A stretch of 64,000 nt of DNA from Sipunculus nudus (taxonomy: Eukaryota > Annelida > Sipuncula > Golfingiida > Sipunculidae), in assembly GCA_026874595.1 (NCBI GenBank), contig CM049313.1, positions 75,016,659 through 75,080,658 on the forward strand. Direction: 5' to 3'. Of this stretch, positions 12,953 through 23,639 are shown piece by piece. The position numbers and the translations under genes are program-made. Numbering within the stretch: the stretch's first letter is position 1; every line of letters begins with the position of its first letter. The notes beneath the pieces are model-generated. The model saw only the letters and a program-made list of their open reading frames with translations. It did no database searches and was not told the DNA's origin.

Positions 12953-13246
12953 TTAATTGGGCAGGGTCGCATCTGTCAAATTATGCACTGGCTTGATCCA
13001 CTTGTTGGTCGCTTGAACCCACTGTCCCGAGCCTGGGACAACCTGATGTACATGCCGTAGATGGTGAGCTAAGGTATGTTTACGAGTGTAGTTCGAGCCA
13101 CATATTTGACAACTATAACCAACACCCATGTGCATACTTCTATAGTGGCGATTCATTGTGTTGCGTTTTCCAAATTGCTTATTACAAACTGGGCACGGTA
13201 TTTTCCCTTGTTCTTCAGGTATGTTTGTAGAACCGTGGTCCAATAT
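12953..13246 (-). CDS. Alternative terminal exon K: C2H2 pair
   Basis: The acceptor CTTTTGGCAG|ATA TTG GAC is phase 0; the exon adds 97 residues, the longest of the set, starting ILDHGSTNIPEEQG. Finger 1 is CPVCNKQFGKRNTMNRH-x4-H and finger 2 is CQICGSNYTRKHTLAHH-x4-H. Finger 2 has His instead of the usual Asp at helix position 2 (R/H/T/H), one of only two exceptions. A 31-residue tail (QVVPGSGQWVQATNKW...) after the last His has no recognisable motif but is unusually long for this set. Confidence 0.9.
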   Translation of the reverse strand: MLDHGSTNIPEEQGKIPCPVCNKQFGKRNTMNRHYRSMHMGVGYSCQICGSNYTRKHTLAHHLRHVHQVVPGSGQWVQATNKWIKPVHNLTDATLPN

Positions 13247-13259
13247 CTGCCAAAAGATA

Positions 13260-14550
13260 AGACAGCGCGGTTACTCCTAGTATTTACTTCCATATAAACT
13301 ATACTTTTAATTAGTGCTGAAAGGAGTACTCGAGTCCAAATTCAGGACTCGATTACTCGCATATGCCTGCATATCAGAAATTATAACTGTGTGAATGTTG
13401 TTTTTTATGAATAATACAAATAACGTGTACGGGCACGTAAAAGTTCTACATCACATTCAAATCCCTAAACCTCCACATGGCTTGCACGTTGACCTTTCAG
13501 ACATCTGACACGCTACTAGCGCATGGGTTACACTAAAAAAGGATGACTTTTCCCCATGTTACAATTTCACTTATGGATATGCCATTGTAAAGAGTACTCT
13601 AGTCCATTTCGGGTAGTACCGACCGATTGCTCGAGTTCAATGTATCCGTTTCATTGTTCGTCTGTCATAAGTTTATATTTCACTCCAATAAGAGTTTAAT
13701 ATCGTTGGAAACATAACAAAAGTTAGGTATTTGTTGTTAGCTTAATCTTTATTACAAAAATTTTACTAGTCAGCAATAAAAAATCCTCTTATGACCAAAT
13801 TGTCTCCATTTAACGTCAAAAAGTTATCATAAAACCTGCAGCAAAACTGTAAATCTATGACTTTATCGACAAAATACAAAGACTTATGATCATCCATAAA
13901 TGTACATATAGAGTTGAAAGTCCTAATTTTCCGCTGGTGTCACTGTTTGTATGTACAAATGTGGACTCCTTTTTTCAAAGGATTAAGGTAAAGTAGTGAG
14001 GAGCTTCACTTTTACATTCTTTTAAATGTAAACATCAAAATAATACCCTCAACCAGCTTATATTTCTAATCCACATTATATGATTTATATTTATGTTAAT
14101 AAAAAAAAACAAAGCACGGATCGGAAATACTTGAGATGTGTCTACAAAACTTTTTATTCCTATTTCTCGACAGTGAAAGCTTTTCGGATAAAACCTGTCA
14201 TCCTATCGACAATCATACCTTCGCCGAACTTATCATTTCCAATAAACTCACGGAAAAATCCTCTTAAGTTTCAGATCACTTTATAGCACCTGATTCTTCT
14301 CGATCTTCGATATCCCACACGTACCATTTGAGAACACTATCTAAGCAATTATATCACATTTGATTTTATAATATCCGGACACTCAAAGCCTTATTAAACC
14401 TTAAAACACTAACCCAAGGACATAAAGTTGCCTATAGTCAACATATTAAACAAAAGGAATCAAAATAATGAACGAAGCAAGCCATTGTCGCTGCTATGTC
14501 AAACTAAATTTATAAGAAATACAACATGCCAGTTCTCATCTGTGTTTATC
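13260..14550. other. Non-coding spacer between exons J and K
   Basis: AT-rich; includes two similar stretches around 13320 and 13590 (AGGAGTACTCGAGTCC and AGAGTACTCTAGTCC), perhaps a weak local repeat. No coding signal. Confidence 0.5.
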
Positions 14551-14552
14551 CT

Positions 14553-14774
14553 TTATTTCTCCTCTGAATTAATCCTTTGTGGGTGGACTTTTCTTTTATG
14601 AAGGTTAAGGGTGTCAACCCGATCAAATACACCCGGGCACATAGGACACCGATATCGCTGTCCGAGGTGTTTGCTTCGGATATGTCGGCGGGCATTACTG
14701 CACACAGTGAAGAGCTTGTCACACAGGGTACAACGATACACCAGTCTGCCTTCATTAGCTTCCTCCACAAAGTA
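14553..14774 (-). CDS. Alternative terminal exon J: C2H2 pair (recent duplicate of exon I)
   Basis: The acceptor GTTTTTCCAG|TAC TTT GTG is phase 0; the exon adds 73 residues. Finger 1, CTLCDKLFTVCSNARRHIRSKHLG, is nearly identical to exon I, so predicted DNA contacts by finger 1 are the same (V/S/N/R). Finger 2, CPMCPGVFDRVDTLNLH-x4-H, has R/D/T/L, so only the second half of the site would differ. The last codons read GAG AAA TAA AGG, so the stop codon lies inside an AATAAA hexamer (minus strand 14557-14552). The upstream open frame to 14816 is intron. Confidence 0.9.
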   Translation of the reverse strand, partial: YFVEEANEGRLVYRCTLCDKLFTVCSNARRHIRSKHLGQRYRCPMCPGVFDRVDTLNLHKRKVHPQRINSEEK

Positions 14775-14829
14775 CTGGAAAAACAAACAGCGAATGTCCC
14801 TATTAGTGTTGGGCATAAAAATGATAAAT

Positions 14830-15845
14830 ATTTAAGATAAATTTTACACTTATTGTAAATGACAGACAGGATACAGCTATTTTTATTCGTCTTTTTATAT
14901 TATGACTTTACCCGAGCATTTATTTATTTATTTATTTTTTCAATTTTATCCAAGGTTTATGCACTTCTCAGTGCAGTGCTCCAAAATATTCCTATGGCCC
15001 TAATGAGCATCACATTTATTTTGAGGTAAATAATTGTAAATTTTCTACAGGTAAATAAATACATGCATACAAATTCATCTTATCCAAAATGCTGAAAGAG
15101 TGAGAAATTTTCCAAAAACTTCGTATGGTTGATTCCGAACACTGGTTACACGTTCTCCCTAGAGCAGACAGATATTTGAACAATCAAAGAAGACGAAATA
15201 CAACAGGTAATTCAGTACATCAGACATTATCAGTCGCGAAATACTAAATGGTTATACTGAATGGAAGAAGCTTTAAAAGTACAGCCAAGCATAATTTGCA
15301 ATGTTTAGGCTTGGTTTCTCATCAAAGTTTATTATATTAATGTGACTGTATTATGATTTCAAATCTATACACTAAATATGAATGCATCTCACTACACGTA
15401 TCTATGTAAATACAGCTAAGTTTAATACAAATAAACTACTGATTTAACGGTGAAAACTTCGATTATAGGTGAGGTTACTATAACTCGGACAGATATATCC
15501 TCGATTTGTAAGGGTACAAAGGAGTCAGAATTCCTGTCCTTTAATCCTAGTTAATTTGTCAGGTGAGGGATAGATCAGAAAGGTATTAACCTCTGATGAA
15601 ATTATGTAAGACCTCTTTACATACACTCACATGGACAGACGGTTTGCAAGACTCCCATAGTAAGCAGGAAAAATAAATCAAGCTGATTTGAACAGAATCA
15701 TGCTTTTTCCATTCTGATATCCCGTTTTTCTTGTTCAATTATTCTTTGCTCTGTTCTCTATCCCCGACGTTTTCCCCGACCTTAATTATATTCATCATCA
15801 CTGTTCTATAAGATTCATAAAGGGTTTCTAGTTCCAAATTTTACC
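14830..15845. other. Non-coding spacer between exons I and J
   Basis: Contains a short TTTA microsatellite near 14918-14936. No coding signal. Confidence 0.5.
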
Positions 15846-15849
15846 ATTT

Positions 15850-16056
15850 TCAGTTCTTCAGGCCATGGACTTTGCGAATATGATGCGTGATGTTGTCGAC
15901 CCGACCAAAGACTGCAGAGCAGAACTGGCATGAATATTGCTGACCGAGGTGTTTGCTGCGAATGTGTCGACGAGCATTGCTGCACACGGTGAAGGTCTTG
16001 TCACACAATGTACAACGGAACAGCGACTTGCCTTCGCAAACTTCTTCTTTAACATA
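15850..16056 (-). CDS. Alternative terminal exon I: C2H2 pair (recent duplicate of exon J)
   Basis: The acceptor TGTTTTTGTTACAG|TAT GTT AAA is phase 0; the exon adds 68 residues, the shortest of the set. The open frame continues upstream to 16197, but that part is intron. Finger 1, CTLCDKTFTVCSNARRHIRSKHLG, differs from exon J at one residue (T for L). Finger 2, CQFCSAVFGRVDNITHH-x4-H, is more diverged. The lead YVKEEVCEGK parallels YFVEEANEGR of exon J and contains another VKEE sumoylation-type site. Helix residues are V/S/N/R and R/D/N/H. Confidence 0.9.
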   Translation of the reverse strand, partial: YVKEEVCEGKSLFRCTLCDKTFTVCSNARRHIRSKHLGQQYSCQFCSAVFGRVDNITHHIRKVHGLKN

Positions 16057-16274
16057 CTGTAACAAAAACAGCGTGGTCTCTGTCAGACAGTATGCCAAGA
16101 ATAACGTTTGCAAATATATTAATAAAAACTTATTTCTTGTTATATAAAAAGTCAAGTTACATATATACATAAATTCTGAAGAAATTGTGTCATCCATTGA
16201 TGCAACAATAAACGATGCTTCTGGGAAATGTTTTCTACCATAAAATCAAATTGTTAATCAACAAAAAATGTGTT

Positions 16275-16300
16275 TTTTTCTCTCTCTCTCTCTCTCTCCG
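16275..16300. repeat. (TC)n microsatellite
   Basis: A short perfect TC run in the intron just upstream of exon I. Confidence 0.85.
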
Positions 16301-16711
16301 TGCTTTCCTTGTTAGTTTTAATGGTGTTGCTCAACTAAAGTCTTCTGGGTTCTGGTCAAAGCACACTTAATTTGTTTTCAATCCCCACTGCTTAATAGTT
16401 CATGACATTATTAATAAAGTATTTCTTAGAGGAATTACATACTGATGGGATATTCTCTTCAAGTTAATATGTATAATTTCATCACATCCGAATGTTACAT
16501 ACATTTTTGTTTGGTTTACTCGTTACATTGAAGAATGCCAGTATCCACTTTATTTGAAAGGCTTTATGCCAGTTTACGTTAAACCTGTGAAAACTCCTTA
16601 CCGGGAAGATTATTTGTGTTCAGTAAAATTGTGATTAAAGAAAAACTTAAGATTTGTTTCTTTCTTCACCCTCGTGTACTGAAGTGTTTTACTTCTGAAA
16701 TCGTGAAGTAC

Positions 16712-16945
16712 CTAGTTATTGGTTTGTCCCGGAATCAGACCATGTACATGCTTCATGTGTGTAGCCAAGTTGTCCATTCTACTAATCACAGACCCACAGA
16801 CTGGACAGGAGAAGGCCTGACCCAGATGTTTGCTCTTAACATGGCGCCGCACATTACTGCGGTCATTGAACGTCTTCTGGCATCGCGTACAACGGTACTG
16901 GGGTCTATTGTCAACCATCACCAGATCTATATCCCCTGCAGCTAT
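16712..16945 (-). CDS. Alternative terminal exon H: C2H2 pair
   Basis: The acceptor TTTGTTCTAG|ATA GCT GCA is phase 0; the exon adds 77 residues (IAAGDIDLVMVDNRPQYRC...). Finger 1 is CTRCQKTFNDRSNVRRHVKSKHLG and finger 2 is CPVCGSVISRMDNLATH-x4-H, with Ile in the aromatic core position of finger 2. Helix residues at -1/2/3/6 are D/S/N/R and R/D/N/T. A short tail (GLIPGQTNN) follows. The first finger is related to those of exons F, I and J, which lie on either side, consistent with local duplication. Confidence 0.9.
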   Translation of the reverse strand: MAAGDIDLVMVDNRPQYRCTRCQKTFNDRSNVRRHVKSKHLGQAFSCPVCGSVISRMDNLATHMKHVHGLIPGQTNN

Positions 16946-17744
16946 CTAGAACAAACCAAATCAAGAAAAGCCACTGTCAGGTCCATTGTCTCTATGTATG
17001 TTAAATGTAATAATTGATCTTTTTATCTTGAAATTTATTTCAGTAAAAATCTGTAAACACAGAGTTCTAAAACTGATACCATTCAAATGAATTGCCTATC
17101 CATTCAGTGGTCCACACCTTAAAGAGAACTCTCGTAAAACGATTTTTATCTAAATTACCCAAAAATAAGATTTCTTAACAGAATGCTGTTTAGTGGCACA
17201 GATGACTACCTTTGTTCAGTATTTCATCAGAATTAATTTACTGAGCATCAGACTTCGAAAAGGTTTTCCCCAGATTGATAGTTATGTTTTACCAGTGTTT
17301 TATCAGCTGGCCAGCCTATTAACACGACGATCTATAAAACGCTAATGACATGATCCAGGACTGATCTTGGTGCCAAGAAAACCCACATATTTATGCTTTC
17401 CTGAGGTATCCATGAAGTTTTTCAGCCATTTCTTGATCTACTATATATGATATTCCCAGCTTCTGAGCCATTTCTTTCGCCACATATGCAGTTCTGGGTC
17501 ATGTTTTACTAGGCCTAGACATTCCTGGTTTCCAAGTCAGTTCTTGCTCTACCGGGCATCTCTTTTCTTTGTTATTTCTTACTCTACCCCGTCAATCCTA
17601 ATTTCCTAGTAATTTTTTTAGTTAATCACCTCCTTTTTAATGCAATCTAAACTCTATTAAGTAAATGTACAATTACATTCCGGTTACGTACTGAGACAGG
17701 GCAGTATCACATACTTGCTCTCATTAATCAGGCCAAATGACTAC

Positions 17745-17990
17745 TGCAACTACAGGTCCTGGGTGTGTAACTGTCCCCATTGCTGTGTCATTCTAGCAAT
17801 GAGACCCGCAAAAGGCGCTCTCAATTGTGAGTGAAACATTGCCATTGGGAACTGTCTTCTCATTCAGCCTGCCGCGTGCTCACCCTTGGTGGGGGCCGAC
17901 TGTGAAAAATATCACCAGCTTGGCTGAGATTCGAGCTCATGATCACCGGCTTGGAGTCCTGTACTCTACCCCTGAGCCACGGAAGCCGGT
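17745..17990 (-). mobile_element. tRNA-derived SINE candidate
   Basis: Read on the minus strand from 17989, the sequence starts CCGGCTTCCGTGGCTCAG, followed by GGGTAGAGTAC (a pol III A-box), and after 30-35 bp GAGCTCGAATCTC (a B-box-like element). This is the layout of a tRNA-derived SINE head, followed by an unrelated body. It is not an intact tRNA gene, because the arms do not pair well. I could not find a second copy in the window. Confidence 0.6.
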
Positions 17991-18359
17991 CTTCTTAGTC
18001 ATTTTTTGTCTGTGCCTCTTTCGTTACCATTGCTTGCTCTTAAATGGCATTTCTAGTTACGAAATTTGCCTCTACCAAGACATTCTTACTTCCTCTTGAA
18101 TTATTCTGAAATATAGGTACAATTAGCCCTTGTCTTGTTTCAAATTTAATACTCACACAGGCTGATGTCTGAATCATCATTTTACTGTTTCCTTTATTTA
18201 ACCTACAAATGAGTCCCCTCTTGATCGCCTATCAATCTGCTTCTTTTAACAATTTCTTGTATGTCAACCCTTTGATATGATTTTAAGCATTCAAAACCAT
18301 ATCATCTGGTACTGGTGAAAGGATTTTTAAATCATATTATTTTATTAACAGGGCCTAGA

Positions 18360-21330
18360 GGCCTTATGCGAGCCTGTGCAATGGAATATCCATCAGGTAT
18401 AATACTTCAATGCTGGACTGTTACTTCTCAAGTACATGTGTGACATTTATATATTTATTGTAAGTACTTAACATTTAGAACCCGAGTCCAAGCACCAATT
18501 ACATGAGCGTCACTGCTGAAATACTGGCATGGGTGCACACAACACAAAATGATCGTAGGTAGTACAATCAGTCTTGTGTACGAGAAAGCCGAGGAAGATG
18601 TAAAACATGCAAAATTTAAGAAAGATACTTAAACCACTCTTGGGCTATGTGTACATGCATGAAACAATTGAAGGTGGCGCAACAAGTTTGTATACAACAA
18701 AACTATCAGAGATGTATTGACATGCATAATTTCAGCCTGCTATGTAAAGCCACTGCCGAGAAATCAGCAGGGACATTTTCTGTGCAACCATATTGTTGGT
18801 GGCGTCACCAGTCCTTTATATGACGAAGCTACCTGAGATGTATACATATGCCCAATTTCAGGCTGATCTATCAAATCAATCCAGAGAAATAAGCAGGGAC
18901 ATACACTGTGCAAAAACCATTGTAGACGGCGACACCTGTCTTGCAAACGAGAAAGCCATCAAAGATCGATGGACAAGTAAACATGTCCGACAAATACATC
19001 AAAGTACTTTTGAGTCAAGTGCACAGGTCTGACCAAGCTCAGGTGAGGAGGGCAGTTGCCCTGAGTGAACCAAAACGAACTGCCAACTGCAGCTACTGTG
19101 CTGAGTGAACTCTTGACCTGTAGGCTGTACCTGGCTCCACTGAGTGAACTCTTTACCTCTTGCCAAATCTGATACAATTGGCAGTCTTCCAAAGCTATAG
19201 ACAGATCCAGACCTTTGGCCCGTTTCCGAATCTGAAACAGTTGGTAGTCTGCAAAGCTATTTATAGATACAGACACAATCTTGGCCTGTTAGTAAATCTG
19301 TTAACACACACTGAAAGACTTTGGCTAATTTTATTTTCAAGCTGACATATTCACAAGATTTTTTTATCAAAATGTTTACCAAGTATCTCACAATCATTTC
19401 ACTGTTAAAGTCCCATAATTCTACCAAAATCATTGAAGTAAACTTAAACATAGGCCACCTTAGAATCATTTTTGTTCAATGTTTCAGAAGGTGAAACAAC
19501 AGTTTTGCAGAAGACTATTGCCGCCCTCAGTTTGAAATAGGCAAGACCAACTTCAGCTTTCTATAACTCTAACAAATATCAATGAACCAAATATATTCTT
19601 TTACAATTGAAAGAACCCTATCCTAAGATGATTCTTGTGAAAAATTTAACAATGCACTTTGACAGTTTACATCTCAAACATGGTCTGAAATGGTCTAAAA
19701 TTGCAAGGTTCTGCCAGTAAAAAACAGGTCGATGTAGATGGCACCACAAAAACTACAATTTCATATACGTGTCATGTGACCAACATTTGCACAAAACTTG
19801 GTGATGCTAGTTCCTGTTTTTTCTGGGTTTGTTATGTTAGTATATACTTTCTTGACCAAAAGACTTTAAGTTTAGCTTTCTGTTACTCAGCCAAAAATCT
19901 CCGAACTGGAACCATCCAAACAAACTTGAGACAGATTGATTTAGGGAGTATTTCTGTGAAATATTGAACAACTGGGCTTATTTCATAGAAGACAATTTTT
20001 AAAGTTTTTTTTTTAGCTTTTTCCCTATAAAATCTAGGTATATGCAGATAGCAACAAGTGACCCTTGGGTCATGAAGCTCAGCCGACTAACATGTTGATT
20101 ATGTCCTTGCACAGACAACTCATTAAGATAGGTGGCATTATTGTTCATGCATATTAGCTTATGTTCATAAAGACCCATAAGCACAACAAATCTGATGACA
20201 TCCAACCAGCCTTTCATGAGGAATCTGGCAATTTGTGTGTATTTTGCATTATTTCTGGGGTGCTCAAACATACCCCAAAACTCTAAGAATATAGGTCACT
20301 GTGACCCAATTTTAGGTTTCTGGGGAGAACTTTTGAGGAACTCTCAGGATGTCAAGTAAAAAGATTCTAATTCCAGTCATTAAGATTTGTGCCCTGTTAA
20401 CAGATGACAGCATCTTTTGAGGTCTAAAAAAAAATCGTAAAAATCGAAAAAATACAGTCGGCGCCACCAGTTGGCAGAAACTGATGAAACACTCCATTAA
20501 CAATATCCATGCAAAGAATCATGGTGATCAATGCATTAGATGTTCAGATACTTGAGCTTTTGTGTCAAATTTTCTATTATTCTTGGGGGGGGGGGGGGTA
20601 CTTGGAAGCCCCATAGCTCACAGGTTTTGGGCAACAGAGACCTAATTCCAGGTTTCTAAGGAGACTTTTCATAAGCCTCCCTGCATGTCGAGACAGAAGA
20701 TTCTAAGTCCAGTCATTAAGATTTGTGCCCTATTAACAAATGACCACATCCTTTAATGTCTCTGAAATGGATAAAAAATCGAAAAAAAATCGAAATCAGG
20801 TGGCGCCACCAGTCTGCAGAAACTGATGAAACATTCCATGATCAATATTCATGCAAAGAATCATGGTGATCAATGCATTAGTTTTTGAGATATTTGAGCT
20901 TTTGTATCAAGTTTTTCATTATTCATGGGGGTACTTCGGGGCCCCATAGCTTGAAGGATATGGGTAACAGAGACCTAATTCTAGGTTACCAAGGAGATTT
21001 TTCATGGACCTCCCTGGATGTAAAGTTAGAAGATTCCAGGTCCAGTGGTTACGATTTCTGCCTTGTTAATGGACAGACGGCCTGATGGCCGGATGACCTA
21101 CAGGCAAAGAGTGATCGCTAAAGCTCAGATGACTTACAGTCAGCCGAGCTAAAAAAAGAAGCAAAATCCGATTGTTTTTTTAGATAACTGATATTTTGCA
21201 TTAAAATTGGTGATGCTAGCTCCTGCCATTTTTTAAGATAATAAAGGTTAACATATTGATGATCGACAACAGACCATGGATGATGCCACAACAACGCATA
21301 AGCTCATAGGATCGCTAAAAAAATTACATA
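18360..21330. repeat. Large composite repeat island in the G-H spacer
   Basis: It contains diverged copies of the same material as 44.2-46.4 kb: the CAATTTCAGGCTGATC phrases, GGTGGCGTCACC and GGTGGCGCCACC palindromes, the ACTCAGCCAAAAATCTCCGAACTGGAACCAT segment, and the ending ACGCATAAGCTCATAGGATC. Inside it, 20280-21085 holds three tandem units of about 320 bp (TAGGTTTC...GATGTCAAG...CCAGTCATTAAGATTTGTGCC...). The part ending AGTCAGCCGAGCTAAAAAA at about 21152 is the terminus of another repeat family, also seen at 44166. Confidence 0.8.
20585..20598. repeat. G14 homopolymer
   Basis: A run of 14 G on the plus strand inside the tandem repeat. Homopolymers of this kind are prone to assembly length errors. 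Confidence 0.9.
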
Positions 21331-21339
21331 TCTTTCTAA

Positions 21340-22620
21340 CACCATTTGTTAAATATATAATGTCAGTTTAGGGTTTTATCCTTCAGTTCGCACTTTATAC
21401 ACTTAATGAACTCATAACACATCACCATGATTTCAAATTCAAATACATGTATACATGTATACATGTAACATTTTATATATTCCATTGTTTATTGACAAGA
21501 TAACATTTGAGGCAAAATAAAGATTAAATCATTATAAATAATTTTTTCTTCATTTTTCAAATCAATTAGAAATCATACTTCCCTATTAGTCAAAAATGTA
21601 TATTTACTGCAAGCACCTTTAATAACAAAATAAGACAATATCAAAGGCTTTCCACATATGCCTTGCTGAACTCATGAATGATATTAAAACCAAAGCAAAC
21701 AACACCATTTATTACCTGTAGCCTACAGGAGAAATGTCAGAAATGAAAAATATTCTATAACATGATTTTGTGACAGTTGCTAACTAACTGAATGTGTATG
21801 CGTCTAATACATATCACAGAAGAAGTTTTTCAACCAGTCCAAATACTGAATGGAAAAAATATTATTCTGGTCATCTTATTCAGTATGAATATGGAGCAAA
21901 AAAATTGTTTGGTTAACTGATACTAATTTCATGTTCTGTGTTAACAATTATATACATATGGAAACTGGGATTCATCACCTTCTGTTTAAATCAAGCATTT
22001 TCAAAACAATAATTGTGCATCAATCATTACAGTCGTGTACTAAACTTGAAATAAACACTTATTTTAGTCATTTATTTTTCACATTCACTGTTTTAAAAAT
22101 CTTATATTAAAAGAATTTGTTTATGTTCAACTTGCAGTAAAATTTCCCTTAATTTGCATTAGCTATCTTTTAATTATTAGTCAAACTATTAACTATTATG
22201 TGCAACTAAATACTCTGATTTAATCTTAAAATATCCAAGCTAAAAACAGAGTAAAATGAACATATGAATAACTTATTGGTGCGACTATACATAATTCATA
22301 CCCACCCTCCCTCCCAAGGCAAATAAATTTTAAAAATAAGAAACAATTACCAGAACCTTGCATTTCAATTATACATTGTTGTCCTCATAAAAGCAGCTTA
22401 AATCCTGTTATTTCCATGGACACCTGTATTGCTTTCCAAAAGCCTACCATTCTCACACTTGGAGAAGTTTATGACCACACCTATGGCACAGATTTTCCTC
22501 CTTGTAGTATGTGGAGGAAAATAATTATCTCTGAATTATATACATCAAGAACATCACAGTTCTTCATCTGTCCTTCAATTTGTGATTTTTACCCCTTCAA
22601 CCACATGAACTACAGTCAGA
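21340..22620. other. AT-rich non-coding spacer below exon G
   Basis: Nothing recognised beyond short ATACATGT repeats near 21447-21468. Confidence 0.5.
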
Positions 22621-22622
22621 CC

Positions 22623-22892
22623 TCATTGTTTATTATTTGGGGTTGTGTACCCCATTAGGTTGTGTCTACGCATGTGATTGGTCAAATTATCTGATCTTCG
22701 TGTGATGAAGCTACAATGGCTGCACTTGTATACTTTCCCAGAGTGCATACACTTCCTGTGGCGGCACAAATTGGCCTTGTGTGTGAACTGTGCCCCACAC
22801 AATTCACATTCCAGCTCACTGCTGAGTCCCGGTCTTTGCTTTGTGTTCAAGCGGCTAATTTGTGACCCAAATAGTGGTCCACCGCTCCAAGT
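22623..22892 (-). CDS. Alternative terminal exon G: C2H2 pair with a short second finger
   Basis: The acceptor ATTTCTAG|ACT TGG AGC is phase 0; the exon adds 89 residues (TWSGGPLFGSQISRLNTKQ...). Finger 1 is CELCGAQFTHKANLCRH-x4-H. Finger 2, CSHCSFITRRSDNLTNHMRRH, ends in H-x3-H, unlike the H-x4-H of the other thirteen second fingers, and it has Ile-Thr where the hydrophobic core Phe/Tyr normally sits. Helix residues of finger 2 are R/D/N/N. The coding end reads AAT AAT AAA CAA TGA, so an AATAAA hexamer overlaps the last codons and might serve as poly(A) signal. Confidence 0.88.
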   Translation of the reverse strand, partial: TWSGGPLFGSQISRLNTKQRPGLSSELECELCGAQFTHKANLCRHRKCMHSGKVYKCSHCSFITRRSDNLTNHMRRHNLMGYTTPNNKQ

Positions 22893-23264
22893 CTAGAAAT
22901 ATAAAGAAACTTGTGTCATCATCTGTGCAGTGGGGTAGTTGCTCATGAAACCCATTTCACTCCATCTTACAACTGCAATATGTAATATATACAAAATCTG
23001 GGGAAGAAACATCATAGCAAATACTTCTTGTTTTATATCACATACTGCATTCACCAAGTCTCATCAGCAGCTCAAGTGAACACTGGACAAGACAGTCAAA
23101 ATACAAAGTCATTATTATTAACTCATTATTAAAAAGCACACTAGTACACATCTATATCGAAAGCCTGAGCCCTTTTCAGAGGGATCATTCAAGGGCAGAT
23201 AGTGCAAATGTCAAAGGTGAATGTCAAGGTGAAAAATCAAAGGTGAGCTTGAGTGGGACCATCC

Positions 23265-23546
23265 TCACACTGCAGATGTATCAAGAATATTATCTCTGGG
23301 GTCACTGGGACTCAGTCGGGAAGACACTAACTGATGTCTCTGCCTCATATGATTTGCTAGTACATCTGAGCGGTCATAGGAGGCGCCACATATGTGACAT
23401 TGGTACACCACTCCGAGGTGCTTGCTTTTGATGTGGCGGCGTGCATTACATCTCTCTGTGTAAGATTTGCCACATATCTCACACGTGAAGACTGTCTGTC
23501 CGTCCCTTTCCTGCCTTTTGATCATTGTAAAGTTCGTCCCGTGATT
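23265..23546 (-). CDS. Alternative terminal exon F: C2H2 pair
   Basis: The acceptor GTGTTTTAG|AAT CAC GGG is phase 0; the exon adds 93 residues (NHGTNFTMIKRQERDGQ...). Finger 1, CEICGKSYTERCNARRHIKSKHLG, is the SNARRH/CNARRH type shared with exons I and J. Finger 2 is CHICGASYDRSDVLANH-x4-H. Helix residues at -1/2/3/6 are E/C/N/R and R/D/V/N. The tail of about 21 residues after finger 2 (QLVSSRLSPSDPRDN...) is longer than in most sister exons. It lies 0.4 kb upstream of exon G, the third closest spacing after B to C and H to I. Confidence 0.9.
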   Translation of the reverse strand, partial: NHGTNFTMIKRQERDGQTVFTCEICGKSYTERCNARRHIKSKHLGVVYQCHICGASYDRSDVLANHMRQRHQLVSSRLSPSDPRDNILDTSAV

Positions 23547-23639
23547 CTAAAACACACAGAAACAGAGTCACTTAAGTCTGTGGTAGAGTTTGTGCACAGA
23601 CTAAGCTTTTGGGTGGGATGCCTGAACCAATAAAATATG

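Noticed and set aside
15858-16055. Other minus-strand frames across the finger exons (also at 11125-11448, 14546-14770, 30548-30772)
   Set aside because: All overlap finger exons out of frame and carry no motif.
17927-17989. Functional tRNA gene
   Set aside because: The boxes are present, but the acceptor and anticodon stems do not pair convincingly; a SINE head fits better.
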